64,000 bases of DNA from CAYYJR01 sp964472305 (GCA_964472305.1 CAYYJR010000001.1:248001-312000), one strand, 5' to 3'; positions 8,214 through 16,759 are shown, counted from the first letter of the stretch. Notes: generated by a model from the sequence alone, not told the origin. Made by a program: numbers and translations.

Positions 8214-9005
8214 GTGCGCACACGGAAACAGGTCGCGCGTCGACGCGGCACCCTGGTGTTGTTGATCTCACTGACCGCCCTTATCCTCGTGCTGGGTTGG
8301 TGGCATGCGCACGCCCGCCGCGCCAACACCCCCGCGCCCATCGACCAGTTGCTGCTGGAATTTCTCGCTCCGTCCATGCGCTTCACCGGCACGTTGCGCA
8401 ATCGGCTGACCCCCGGACCCACCTATTCCGTCGCACCGCTCACCGCCGCGGGGATGGCGCGCCTGCGGCAACTGGAAGAGGAAAACAGTCGCCTGCGTAC
8501 GTTGCTTATGCTGCGTGACGCGCATCCCACCGGCGGATTGGCGGTGGAAGTGATCGGGCGCACCCCCGGTTCACTGATCGTGGACAAAGGCGCCGTCGAC
8601 GGGGTGGCCGTGCAGATGGTCGCGCTGACACCCGACGGCGTACTCGGCCAGGTATTTTCCGTCACGCCGCATACCGCCACGCTGTTACCGCTTACCGATG
8701 CCAACAGCGGCATCGGCGCAATGACGGAGCGTACCCGCGCGCTCGGTGTATTGAAGGGCTCGCGTGCAGGCACGTGCGAGTTGATTTATCTGTCCGGCAA
8801 TGCGGACGTGCGAGTAAATGACCTGGTGGTCACCTCCGGCCCGGGTAATAAACTCCCGAGCATCTTCCCTCGCGGCCTGCCATTAGGCCGGGTGACCGGC
8901 GTCGTGCGCAACACCGCCCTTTCGTCGCGCATCGCCGCCGTCAGGCCCGCGGTCAATCCCGCGGTCGCGGAGATGGTGGTCTTAATCAAAAACGGCGACC
9001 GGTAA
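8214..9005 (+). CDS. mreC: rod shape-determining protein MreC
   Basis: 263 residues. One N-terminal membrane segment (about 13-29) is followed by a short coiled coil (LRQLEEENSRLRTLL, about 85-100) and the MreC beta domains, with the family motifs VIGRTPGSLIVDKGAVDGV, GVLGQV, LLPLTDANSGIGA, LVVTSGPG and FPRGLPLGRV. It anchors the elongasome between MreB and peptidoglycan synthases. The start is GTG at 8214 after AAGGGG. It follows gltX by 60 bp and may be co-transcribed. It is unusual that mreB and mreD are not adjacent: the next gene is an unrelated MerR regulator. Confidence 0.9.
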   Translation: MRTRKQVARRRGTLVLLISLTALILVLGWWHAHARRANTPAPIDQLLLEFLAPSMRFTGTLRNRLTPGPTYSVAPLTAAGMARLRQLEEENSRLRTLLMLRDAHPTGGLAVEVIGRTPGSLIVDKGAVDGVAVQMVALTPDGVLGQVFSVTPHTATLLPLTDANSGIGAMTERTRALGVLKGSRAGTCELIYLSGNADVRVNDLVVTSGPGNKLPSIFPRGLPLGRVTGVVRNTALSSRIAAVRPAVNPAVAEMVVLIKNGDR

Positions 9006-9293
9006 ACATCGGTCAATCGTCACCGGACTGCCGGCAGCTACCGGATCCTGCCGGCGTCTATTCCACAGTTCCCGCATCGTGCCATCTCACGACACCGGCC
9101 GTCTGCCTTTCACCCTCCACGTATTACATTGCCCCACGCTTTTTGTCTTACTGTCTTGTTAGCTCAACACGTATGCGCCTCGCCAACTTGCGTGTCAAGA
9201 GTGCGGCACACCCCGATTCAAGGAGTTTCTGTATGCTAGTGGCAGTGACGTGAGCCATTCGCTCACTTTGACTCAAGCTTTGAGGGAGAACCG
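9006..9293. other. mreC-merR intergenic region
   Basis: This 288-bp gap holds a hairpin just after mreC (GCCGGCAG at 9030-9037 with CTGCCGGC at 9048-9055, no T run). Near 9250-9270 is GTGAGC-CATTC-GCTCAC, and CTCAAGCTTTGAG follows just before the MerR start. These dyads could be operators for the downstream MerR-type regulator, which is inference. No gene is seen. Confidence 0.4.
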
Positions 9294-9941
9294 ATGAAAT
9301 TGGGCAGTCATGGCACTGGAAAGAACTCCCTCTCTCCGATCGATCCGGAAGAATTGCTGCAGGGATTGAAATTAACCACGGGCAAAGCTGCCGAGTTTTG
9401 CGATATCTCGCGACGGCAGCTCTGTTATTGGACTGATAAAGGGATTGTCGAAACGCTGGAAGAGGATGGGGAGAGCGATGACAGCGGCGACGGAGCGCGC
9501 CGCGTCTATGATTTTACCGCACTCAGAAAAGTGTTGCTCATCAAACAACTGCTGGAGCAGGGACGCGGATTGAAGCGGGCAACACGCGAGGCGGAGTTTT
9601 TCCTGCAACAGGCGCAGGACGAACTGTTGCAGTCGGATACCGACCGCCGGACCAGCGAAGAGGTGTTGCAACAGCAGACCGAGCGATTGATCACGATTTC
9701 GGAGCAAGTGCGGAGCGCGGTACAGCGCGGGCGCGTCAGTCCGGCGGATCTGCGCCTCATCGCCCGTGAGATCCACTACCTGTTGGAACTGCTGGCGTAT
9801 GATGAGAGCGCCACGCTGCAGTTGCAGGAAGATGCGTTCGCCGTCAACCAATTCCGCTGCTTGATCGATCAGTTGGCGCTGCATGTGGAGGATCGTATTG
9901 CCGATGCGTCGCCGTTGCTGCGTCGGGTGGGTATGAAATGA
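9294..9941 (+). CDS. MerR-family transcriptional regulator
   Basis: 215 residues. A winged helix-turn-helix at about 24-80 has the MerR pattern (LTTGKAAEFCDISRRQLCYWTDKGIV, then RRVYDFTALRKVLLIKQLLEQG). The C-terminal half is helical and rich in Glu/Gln, likely a dimerising coiled coil. No metal-binding cysteine pair or drug-binding domain is seen, so the effector is unknown. A 13-residue polar N-terminal extension precedes the fold. GAGGGAG lies 5 bases before the start. Two short dyads upstream may be its own operator. It is convergent with csrA, whose stop codon is 79 bp beyond. Confidence 0.85.
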   Translation: MKLGSHGTGKNSLSPIDPEELLQGLKLTTGKAAEFCDISRRQLCYWTDKGIVETLEEDGESDDSGDGARRVYDFTALRKVLLIKQLLEQGRGLKRATREAEFFLQQAQDELLQSDTDRRTSEEVLQQQTERLITISEQVRSAVQRGRVSPADLRLIAREIHYLLELLAYDESATLQLQEDAFAVNQFRCLIDQLALHVEDRIADASPLLRRVGMK

Positions 9942-10020
9942 GAAGCGACAACATCGGTCATCGCACGAGCGAGGACCGATGTTGTCGACATCATCAGAAA
10001 CCGTGGAATACCATTCGTCG

Positions 10021-10224
10021 TTATTCCGTGGCGGCGGTGGGTTCTTCGGCAGCCGCCGCGGCGGCTGCTTCGAGTTGCGCCAACAGTTCCTTGCGATTTA
10101 CACGAATTTCACGCGGTGCGGCGATCCCCAGGCGGACCTGCTCCCCGCGAACTTCCAGCACCGTAATCTCGATGCCACCATCAATTACGATGCTCTGTCC
10201 CGTTTTTCGGGTAAGCACTAACAT
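10021..10224 (-). CDS. csrA: carbon storage regulator CsrA
   Basis: 67 residues. MLVLTRKTGQSIVIDG opens a full CsrA beta fold, followed by EVRGEQVRLGIAAPREI.VNRKEL; the RNA-contacting Arg/Lys residues near the N-terminus and the VNR region are kept. The tail is Ala/Glu-rich. CsrA dimers bind GGA motifs in 5' leaders and repress or stabilise mRNAs. Two GGA motifs (AAAGGATGG and GGGGATG) lie in its own translation start region, consistent with autoregulation, though that is inference. No fliW is nearby. Confidence 0.97.
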   Translation of the reverse strand: MLVLTRKTGQSIVIDGGIEITVLEVRGEQVRLGIAAPREIRVNRKELLAQLEAAAAAAAEEPTAATE

Positions 10225-10803
10225 CCCCGACCATCCTTTCTACGCAGGAGCGATCCCCGCGGACTGTATCAAGTGGATAGAGGCGGGAACCATCACTTTT
10301 CCACGCCGCATCTTGCCGGCAACATTAAATGATGATGACAAAGCCCCCGCTGTTTGGCTGCGTGCCAAGTGACCACCGGCCATTTTTTTCGGCGCGACTG
10401 CGCACAAACCTTCCCGTTTCCTGTGAAATTTAATCTTTTTATTGCCCGCTCACCAATTTTCCGCCGTATCGGCGTGCAACCGTGATTACTGTTCGCGCTG
10501 GACAATGTTTGCTACCGGCAGGAGCGGCGGCGTTCCCGACGAAATAGCATGGCATGCGCCATCATGGGTATGCCGCCCCTTTGACCGGACGCGGGGCGCA
10601 CATGCCTTCGATAACTCATTGTTACCCATCATTGGAGATATTCTATCGTATTTCCATAAAAAAGCGAATGGCCGGCTCGGAGGGATGTCGCGAGATTGCC
10701 GGGTCGCATCGCGGCATCGAGCGTTTGGCTTCCTCCGGTCGGGGAAAGTTGATAATACGAAGGGTCGTCGGGATTATCCCGATGTGCCAGTGGGAGTTCC
10801 ATT
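10225..10803. other. csrA-DUF2993 divergent intergenic region
   Basis: This 579-bp gap is the second longest without a gene. It has AT-rich islands (about 10385-10450 and 10640-10670), a palindrome-rich patch around 10545-10575 (GCATGGCATGCGCC) and the promoter of the downstream gene at 10749-10777. Frames that open across it on both strands lack ribosome sites and family features. It could hold the csrA leader (minus) or a small RNA, but I see nothing decisive. Confidence 0.5.
10749..10777 (+). promoter_or_regulatory. promoter of DUF2993 gene
   Basis: TTGATA (10749-10754), 17-bp spacer, GATTAT (10772-10777). Transcription would start near 10784, 20 bases before the ATG and just before a GGGAG ribosome site. 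Confidence 0.6.
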
Positions 10804-11667
10804 ATGGCCATGTTGCTTGCCGTGTTGCTGCTCGGGACGCTGGGATCGAAAATCCCGACCGACGCCGAGATCGCCGCACGCATCGAAGACGAAATTCGCG
10901 CGTCCTGCCATCCGGCCAGCGTGCGGGTTGTCGTCAAACGACATTCGGCACTGTCGACCACCCTCGAGCGTGTGGATATTACGATCGTCGGTTTCACTGC
11001 CGATAATCTGCCGATGGCGACGGCGGCAGCTCCGTCGGTGCGTCGAGCATCCACCGCGCCGACGCGCACACCGACGGCACCCACGGCACCCACGACACCC
11101 GCGGCGCGCACGAATGATCGGCAGATTCATGTGGTGGAAGCCCATCTCTGTTGCGAAGAATTTATTGTCAAGTCGCTGCCCGTGCAGCGGATGGTGTGGG
11201 ATGGCCGCAATGTCTACCTTTCCTGGAACAGCATCAAGGCCGGTGTCTTCCGCATTTCCGCTGCCGAGTCGATGGTCGGCTCGCTGGTGCTGCAGCAACA
11301 AGGCTTAACCGATTTCATCCGCACCTGTCCGGTGCCGCTGGACGTGCCGGAAGTAGTGATCAGGCCAAACGAATGCCTGGTGAATGGTACGACGCGCACG
11401 TTCGTCGGTATGCCGGTGCAATTGTCTGGGCGCCTGGTCGCGCGCGACGGAGCGGTGTTGTATCTGGATAATCCGCGCCTGAAGGTATCGGTGTTGCCGA
11501 TACCGGCGGCGGTGTCCTCTCGCTTGTTGAAGGATATCAATCCGCTGGTTAATTTAAATACCGCGTTCCAACTGCCGGCGCCGCTCGCTATCACCGGCAC
11601 CACGTTGGGCGATGGGATACTGCGTTTCGAGGGGCGATTAATGTTTCCGCAACCGGAGTCACGATGA
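10804..11667 (+). CDS. DUF2993/LmeA-like lipid-binding protein
   Basis: 287 residues. A short hydrophobic N-terminus (about 1-13) could be a signal or anchor. The body has the DUF2993 pattern: an early 'LERVDITIVGFTADNLP' strand, a Pro/Thr/Ala linker (about 75-100), IHVVEAHLCCEEFIVKSLP, and a C-terminal 'LKDINPLVNLNT..LPAPLAITGTTLGDGILRFEG'. In LmeA this fold binds phospholipid outside the membrane. The closing strand motif supports family membership; the function is inferred. Its stop overlaps the next start (ATGA at 11664-11667), implying translational coupling with the peptidase. Confidence 0.75.
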   Translation: MAMLLAVLLLGTLGSKIPTDAEIAARIEDEIRASCHPASVRVVVKRHSALSTTLERVDITIVGFTADNLPMATAAAPSVRRASTAPTRTPTAPTAPTTPAARTNDRQIHVVEAHLCCEEFIVKSLPVQRMVWDGRNVYLSWNSIKAGVFRISAAESMVGSLVLQQQGLTDFIRTCPVPLDVPEVVIRPNECLVNGTTRTFVGMPVQLSGRLVARDGAVLYLDNPRLKVSVLPIPAAVSSRLLKDINPLVNLNTAFQLPAPLAITGTTLGDGILRFEGRLMFPQPESR

Positions 11668-12047
11668 TGCCAGTACCTTCACCACAGGAGATTATTCATC
11701 TCCACGGACGCCGCACCCCTGAACAGCTTGCGGGCAGTCTCGGATTTCAAGTGACGCGCACCGAGGCGCCGCCGCTGGTGCCGGGAGTGACGGTGCTCAG
11801 CGAATATGTGCCGAACAGCACCATCATGCTGTATCGCCGCACGCTTCGGCAACAGGCAGAACGGCGGGGTGAGCCGCTCGAACGCCTGGAGCAATGGCAT
11901 ATCGCGCATGAGTTATATCATGGATTGGCGGAGCAACACCCGCTGGCAGCCTGGCGTGTGCGCGAGACGGAAGCGGATGTGTGGGCGGACGAGTTACTGG
12001 CGCTGATTACCGGCGGCAGATCCGTGCAAGGCGAGAAATCGGCGTAA
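11664..12047 (+). CDS. ImmA/IrrE-like zinc metallopeptidase, minimal
   Basis: 127 residues. HELYH (82-86) inside 'WHIAHELYHGL' is the HExxH zinc-peptidase motif, and ETEADVWADELL (101-112) supplies the third ligand region as in ImmA/IrrE (DUF955) proteins. In that family the peptidase cleaves or regulates a DNA-binding repressor. There is no helix-turn-helix fusion here and no Xre repressor next to it, so the substrate is unknown. It overlaps the DUF2993 gene by 4 bp and converges on the large 913-residue gene with a 9-bp gap. Alternative: another small M78-like peptidase. Confidence 0.8.
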   Translation: MMPVPSPQEIIHLHGRRTPEQLAGSLGFQVTRTEAPPLVPGVTVLSEYVPNSTIMLYRRTLRQQAERRGEPLERLEQWHIAHELYHGLAEQHPLAAWRVRETEADVWADELLALITGGRSVQGEKSA

Positions 12048-12056
12048 CAGTGCGCG

Positions 12057-14798
12057 TCAGTGCTTCATCATCGGCGTGCGGTGAGAAAGTGCCGCGGACA
12101 GGCTGCGCGCTTTTGCGTCGGTCAGGAAGCTTGTGATAACCAATACGGCGAACACCGCCAGGCTGGTGATCACGACGGAAGCGTTTTTCGCAAAGGGGAA
12201 CACCAACACAGCCAACCCGGCCAGAATGCGGCAGATCAGCGTGATCGTGCGCCACCGGTGATGTGCCGCCAGCGGGTCCACCGGTGGCGGCACAACGGGC
12301 AGTGCTGCCGTTTCCAGCGTCTCCGGTATGGGCGCGAGTGTAACGGCCTCAGCGATCTCCTGGGATTCCCTCGTGTGTAGTGTATCAGGTTCCGGCGCCG
12401 CGACGGATTCGACGCTCACCGGCTCAATCGCAGCCTCCGGAATTTCGCCGACCTTCATGGGTATGGCCGGTGTCTCTGCCGGCACGCCAGCGCCCTCCGG
12501 CATCGCGGCAGCTTCCACAATCGCCGGCTCGGTAACAGGCAGAGTCGTCTCCGCGTCCGGCGCCGGTTCGGGTACGGGATCCGGCTCGGTGTCGAGTGGC
12601 CATGCCTTGACTTCTAACGGCTCGGTATCCACCCCGGTCGGCTCGTTTCGCTCTTCCTCGGTCGGCTCGGATGCCAGGGTGAAGCGATAAGTTTCCTCGT
12701 CGGGGGGCAGCGCATACTCTGCCTCCGACTCGTCCGCCGCTGGTCGCGCCGCAATCGTTTCGCCCGGCGGCATGATGGTGACGGTGTCCGTCTCCGGCTC
12801 GATCACCGGAGGACATGCTTCTTCCTCCGGCAGAATGAGCGGTTCCGGGACGACCGCGGCTGCTTCGGCAGCGGGGACGCCGAAAATATTCTCCGTGGCT
12901 TCCGGTTCAATGGTTGCCGGGGGATCCTCGTTGATCGGCGTGAACGAAAAGGCTTCCGCGGCGGGCGTTGCTGCCGGTTCCGGCGTGTCAACAGCGAGCG
13001 GGGTGAACGAAAAGACTTCCCCATCTGGCTCGGTCACTTCCGGTATCGGCGCGACCGCTTCGCCCATCGGGGTGATGGTGAAGAGTTCCGCTTCCGGCTC
13101 ATCGGCGTGCAAGGATAAGGTTTCCGCATCGATGTCAGGAATGGTTTCTGCCGGCGAATCTGCGACGGGCAATGAAGTGAAGACTGCTGCCGAATCCTGC
13201 TCCGATGTTGTCACTTCCGGCGTCGCGCCTTCCTCGATGAGGGGAATGAACGTGAAGGCTTCCGCTTCCGGCGCTGTTGTCGGTGCAAGCTCCTCCACTG
13301 TCGGCGCTTCTGCGCCGGACAATGAGAACGTGAAGACTTCCGCGGCTTCCGGTGTTGCCGCCGATGCCGCCGCCGGCTCCGTTGGGATATCGATGGTCCA
13401 ACTCAACGGCTCCTTGGTGGTCGATGGTGTATCATCCGGCATACTCGCCGTTGGGATGCCATCCAGGATGAACGCGTGCATATCCGTCGCGTTCTCCGCG
13501 GGTGCGGTGGTCGGGGATGCCGGTATGCCCGGCACGGGGTTGACGGTAAGCGGTTCGACCTGCATATGCGGCGCTGCCGATGTGGCGGCAGGCGACTGCG
13601 GCGTTACCCCGGAGGTCTCTTCCAACGCCGCCAGCCACGACCAGTCCGCCGCTTCGGGTGCGGATTCCGATTCTTCTTCCACCTGAGCGGGCTGTAAGAG
13701 CGTTGCCGGCTCCTCCGTCGGGATAGAGATGAGGGTGGCATCCGTGGGAGTGACCGCAGTTCCGGTGGATGCTTCCAGGGTGGTCAGCCAATCCCAATTC
13801 GCCGGAGGCTCTTCCGATTCCGATGCGCCCGCGGCAGGCGGCACGATGGAAAGCTCTAGCGGAGCAACAGGCGTTTCCTCCGTGGGGATCACCGGTTGCC
13901 AGACGAAGGGATCGTCGTCAGCCGTCGGTGTGGCCGCCGCGGATTCCGGCATGGAGAGCGCCAGTGGTTCCGACGCTTCGAGCGGCTCGTTGACGACCGG
14001 CTGAATCGTGCCGGAACCGGACGGCAAGGTAAGAATATCTTCCAGCGGTGAAAAGACCAGCGACGCACCGTCGGATTCCACGGCGGCACTCGGGGTGACC
14101 GCCGGGGTGGCGGAGGGTGGCGCTTCCGGCTCATTTGCCGGCGGCAACGCGAGTTGCGTCGGCTCCGGCGCGGACGTCGAGAGGATGAACTGGTACATAT
14201 CATCCGCGTCGCTGGCTGACGCGGGGAGATCCTGCGCGATGGCGGGCGGCGATTCGGTGGAATTCGGCAAGTCGCCCAATCCCGCCGGTGTCGGGGGAAC
14301 GGCTGGTGTCGATGGCGGCTCGGTCACGGCATGGGTATCGACATAGGCCGACAGTTCGCTGGCGATGGCATTCAGTTCCGCTTCCAACACGGCGAATTCC
14401 GCATTGTTGGAGGTTTTAATCGCCGGATTGGCCAGCGGTTCGACGGGGAGGACCCCTGACATCTTCGTGGCGACCACCGGCTTGCCGGTGACGCGATTCA
14501 ATGCTTGCTGATACCGCGCGATGGGGCGCAGCCGGATCGCTTCCTGGTAGCAGTTCACAGCCGCGTCGGGCTTGCGCACCAGTTCGGCCAGCACGCCCGC
14601 ATTGTACCAGAGCATAGCGGAGGTGGGATAACGCTGCAAGCCCTCCGTCAACAGGGTGTGCGCCATTTTGAATTGCCGTTCGGCAGTCAGGTGCGCCACC
14701 CCCTCGGAATACCACTTGGGGGTTTCGGTGGTCAGCCACGCCTGGCACGAGGCACAGACATCACCAGTCGCTTCCTTACCGCACGCTGGACACTGCAT
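12057..14798 (-). CDS. large zinc-ribbon, TPR and acidic-repeat membrane protein
   Basis: 913 residues. An N-terminal zinc ribbon (CPAC..CASC, residues 3-18) is followed by a TPR-like region (about 25-115). Residues 150-840 are a Pro/Ala/Thr/Glu-rich, strongly acidic low-complexity stretch with degenerate units, for example EAFTFIPL, ELFTITPM, EVFSFTPL and EAFSFTPI, and tryptophan units NWDWLTTLEASTG and DWSWLAALEETSG. Two membrane segments near the C-terminus (about 850-890) end in a short basic tail. Ribbon and TPR suggest a cytoplasmic interaction hub; the repeats look disordered. A promoter lies at 14888-14916. The start at 14798 puts the ribbon at the N-terminus; the longer open frame to 15041 crosses that promoter. 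No known function. Confidence 0.85.
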   Translation of the reverse strand: MQCPACGKEATGDVCASCQAWLTTETPKWYSEGVAHLTAERQFKMAHTLLTEGLQRYPTSAMLWYNAGVLAELVRKPDAAVNCYQEAIRLRPIARYQQALNRVTGKPVVATKMSGVLPVEPLANPAIKTSNNAEFAVLEAELNAIASELSAYVDTHAVTEPPSTPAVPPTPAGLGDLPNSTESPPAIAQDLPASASDADDMYQFILSTSAPEPTQLALPPANEPEAPPSATPAVTPSAAVESDGASLVFSPLEDILTLPSGSGTIQPVVNEPLEASEPLALSMPESAAATPTADDDPFVWQPVIPTEETPVAPLELSIVPPAAGASESEEPPANWDWLTTLEASTGTAVTPTDATLISIPTEEPATLLQPAQVEEESESAPEAADWSWLAALEETSGVTPQSPAATSAAPHMQVEPLTVNPVPGIPASPTTAPAENATDMHAFILDGIPTASMPDDTPSTTKEPLSWTIDIPTEPAAASAATPEAAEVFTFSLSGAEAPTVEELAPTTAPEAEAFTFIPLIEEGATPEVTTSEQDSAAVFTSLPVADSPAETIPDIDAETLSLHADEPEAELFTITPMGEAVAPIPEVTEPDGEVFSFTPLAVDTPEPAATPAAEAFSFTPINEDPPATIEPEATENIFGVPAAEAAAVVPEPLILPEEEACPPVIEPETDTVTIMPPGETIAARPAADESEAEYALPPDEETYRFTLASEPTEEERNEPTGVDTEPLEVKAWPLDTEPDPVPEPAPDAETTLPVTEPAIVEAAAMPEGAGVPAETPAIPMKVGEIPEAAIEPVSVESVAAPEPDTLHTRESQEIAEAVTLAPIPETLETAALPVVPPPVDPLAAHHRWRTITLICRILAGLAVLVFPFAKNASVVITSLAVFAVLVITSFLTDAKARSLSAALSHRTPMMKH

Positions 14799-14887
14799 CT
14801 TGTTCAGTCCTCTAGAGCGAAGCCGCACCCAGATCTTCACGTGGGCGTGTTGTTGCCCGGGTGTGTTCGAATTGCCCACTGCTGAAA

Positions 14888-14916
14888 AGTATAGCCAACA
14901 TATGCTGCATTCGCAA
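14888..14916 (-). promoter_or_regulatory. promoter of the 913-residue protein gene
   Basis: TTGCGA (14916-14911), 17-bp spacer, TATACT (14893-14888), about 90 bp before the start codon. It is divergent from the pheS promoter 67 bp away. Confidence 0.75.
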
Positions 14917-14982
14917 GGCATTGTGTCGCGCATCCGGGGTAATTCATGTGGCATATCCGGGCATTCGCCCGTCGAGCGGTCC

Positions 14983-15011
14983 TTGACAGGCCGGGTTGGC
15001 AGTGCTACTCT
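14983..15011 (+). promoter_or_regulatory. promoter of pheS
   Basis: TTGACA (14983-14988), 17-bp spacer, TACTCT (15006-15011). Only 12 bases separate the -10 from the ATG at 15024, so the leader is about 5 nt and has no ribosome site. Confidence 0.8.
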
Positions 15012-15023
15012 GTGCCCAATTCT

Positions 15024-16049
15024 ATGGATACACTCACGCAAATTGCCGAAATCGAACAGGTGGCGCTGACTGCCATTCAGACTGCCGACACACCCGACGC
15101 GCTGGAACAGGCTCGTGTCGAGTACCTGGGCCGCAAGGGTCAGTTGACCACCGTATTACGCGGCATGGGGCAACTGGCGCCGGAAGAGCGTCCGGTGGTG
15201 GGCCAGCGGGCTAACGAGGTGCGTCAGCACCTGGAACAGGCCTTCGATGTGCGCCGCATGCAGGTGGAAGCCGCCGAGGAGGCGCGCACGCTGGAGGCCG
15301 AACGGCTGGACATCACCCTGCCGGGCCGCGCGCCGCAGATTGGCCGCAAGCACCCGCTTACCCGCGTGCTGGACGAAGTGCGCGAAATTTTCACCGGTCT
15401 GGGCTTCGAGGTGTTGGACGGACCGGAGGTGGAGACGTTCCGCTATAACTTCGGCCTGCTGAATTATCCGGACGATCATCCGGCGATGGACGAGCAGGAT
15501 TCGTTCTACCTGACCGAAGACACGCTGTTGCGCACGCACACCACCGCCGTGCAGGTGCGCATTCTGCAGGAGCGCAAACCGCCGGTGCGCTGCATCTACG
15601 GCGGGCGCGTGCACCGGCGCGAGCAGGTGACATTGCGTCATTCGCACACCTTCCATCAGGTCGATGGATTGCTGGTCGATGAAGGCATCACCTTCGCCGA
15701 CCTCAAAGGCACGCTGGAGACTTTTTTTCGCGAGATGTTCGGAACGAGCACGTCCATGCGCTTTCGCGCTGATTTCTTTCCGTTCACCGAGCCCAGCGCC
15801 GACTTTTCCATCACCTGCTTCGAGTGTCACGGACACGGCTGCCGCCTGTGCTCCAACATCGGTTGGTTGGAAATCGGCGGGTCGGGCATGGTGCACCCTA
15901 ATATTCTGCGCGAAGTCGGCCTCGATCCGGAACGCTACACCGGCTGGGCCTTCGGCTTCGGCGTGGATCGGGTTGCCATGCGCCGTTACGGTGTCGGCGA
16001 CATCCGCCTGTGGGTGGAAAACGACATGCGCTTCCTGACCGGAGTGTGA
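15024..16049 (+). CDS. pheS: phenylalanyl-tRNA synthetase alpha subunit
   Basis: 341 residues, normal length. An N-terminal coiled coil (about 1-90, with YLGRKGQLTTVLRGMG) precedes the class II catalytic core: GRKHPLTRVLDEVREIF, FEVLDGPEVE, HPAMDEQDSFYL, LLRTHTTAVQVR (motif 2 region) and FGFGVDRVAMRRYGVGDIR (motif 3). It has the H.FHQVDGLLVD and FFPFTEPSAD motifs for phenylalanine and ATP binding. The enzyme works as alpha2beta2, but no pheT follows: a strong terminator ends the transcript 36 bp later. The beta subunit must be encoded elsewhere, an unusual arrangement. Confidence 0.97.
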   Translation: MDTLTQIAEIEQVALTAIQTADTPDALEQARVEYLGRKGQLTTVLRGMGQLAPEERPVVGQRANEVRQHLEQAFDVRRMQVEAAEEARTLEAERLDITLPGRAPQIGRKHPLTRVLDEVREIFTGLGFEVLDGPEVETFRYNFGLLNYPDDHPAMDEQDSFYLTEDTLLRTHTTAVQVRILQERKPPVRCIYGGRVHRREQVTLRHSHTFHQVDGLLVDEGITFADLKGTLETFFREMFGTSTSMRFRADFFPFTEPSADFSITCFECHGHGCRLCSNIGWLEIGGSGMVHPNILREVGLDPERYTGWAFGFGVDRVAMRRYGVGDIRLWVENDMRFLTGV

Positions 16050-16084
16050 GTACGTGGTCGGGATTCTGCGGAACCGCAAAAGAG

Positions 16085-16129
16085 CGCTCCGGACGCCCGC
16101 GAGTTGTCGCGGGTGTCCGGAGCGTTTTT
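16085..16129 (+). terminator. intrinsic terminator of pheS
   Basis: An 18-bp arm starting CGCTCCGGACGCCCGCGA pairs with 16107-16124 (one mismatch) and is followed by TTTTTC. This is a textbook terminator 36 bp after the pheS stop. Confidence 0.95.
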
Positions 16130-16239
16130 CTATGCGTGGTTTCGCCACGATCTGCCCGCTACAGGGGTGAAGCACGAACCAGAGTATGCAGGGGCGGTTC
16201 GGGGTTTGCATGAACGGTATCCGCACGCCTGTTTCTGGC

Positions 16240-16635
16240 TTACTGTCCCATTTCCTTCGGGTTGCCCACCTGGGCGACCGTGCCGTCGGTGTAGAGTACG
16301 TGCATGCCGTTGACGAACGGGTGCTGTCCGGCATCCCAGAGATAGGGGTGTCGCGAGCCGGATTTCCAGCGCAGCGGTGTCGTGTTCATCCGGAAGGGCT
16401 GATGCTCGATGGTCGAGTGCGGCAGCGCGCCGAGGGCGGCGTCGAAGGCCTCCGGTGTGGCGGGCAGTTGGCCCTGATGGGCGGCGGCGTAGGCATCCAG
16501 CCGTGGAACCAATTGCAGCAACTGGCGCCGGCAATCCTCGCGCCGGGTCAGCAGGTGCGCGCGGCCGGTGAACAGCGCCACTGTCAGCAGCAGCAACAGT
16601 ATCGAACCCCAAACTGTGGATCTCGTGATGTCCAT
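16240..16635 (-). CDS. type IV pilin-like protein with H..DG tail
   Basis: 131 residues. A short N-terminus (MDITRSTV) is followed by one membrane helix (about 9-24), then a helical stretch (RREDCRRQLLQLVPRLDAYAAAH) and a beta-rich end with HPFVNGMHVLYTDGTVAQV. The 'H..LY.DG.V' ending is common in pilin-like proteins of Planctomycetota and Armatimonadota. The usual prepilin Gly-Phe-Thr-x-x-Glu cleavage motif is not evident, so processing is uncertain. It has a good promoter (16668-16696) and stands alone, away from the pilus cluster at 38.7-45 kb. Confidence 0.7.
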   Translation of the reverse strand: MDITRSTVWGSILLLLLTVALFTGRAHLLTRREDCRRQLLQLVPRLDAYAAAHQGQLPATPEAFDAALGALPHSTIEHQPFRMNTTPLRWKSGSRHPYLWDAGQHPFVNGMHVLYTDGTVAQVGNPKEMGQ

Positions 16636-16667
16636 TTCGCGTTGCCACCTGTCCGGCGTGATATATT

Positions 16668-16696
16668 AGCATACCGCACAGGACCTATCCCGGCAA
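16668..16696 (-). promoter_or_regulatory. promoter of the pilin-like gene
   Basis: TTGCCG (16696-16691), 17-bp spacer, TATGCT (16673-16668), about 30 bp before the start codon. Confidence 0.65.
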
Positions 16697-16725
16697 GTTG
16701 CATTCACTCATCTTTTTAATGAAGG

Positions 16726-16741
16726 TCATGCGCATGACCAG
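16726..16741. promoter_or_regulatory. 16-bp perfect palindrome
   Basis: GGTCATGCGCATGACC reads the same on both strands. It lies between the phosphatase stop (16760) and the pilin-like promoter (16668-16696). It could be a repressor site or the stem of a weak terminator; there is no T run directly after it. Only this copy was noticed. Confidence 0.45.
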
Positions 16742-16759
16742 GTTCGGTACGAAAACGCA

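Noticed and set aside
10442..11308. Plus-strand frame from 10442 overlapping the DUF2993 gene
   Set aside because: The frame has no family features, and the promoter at 10749-10777 and ribosome site before 10804 support the shorter gene in another frame.
12772..13686. 304-residue plus-strand open frame inside the 913-residue gene
   Set aside because: Low-complexity Ser/Gly/Val translation is the antisense of the acidic repeats; no ribosome site or family features.
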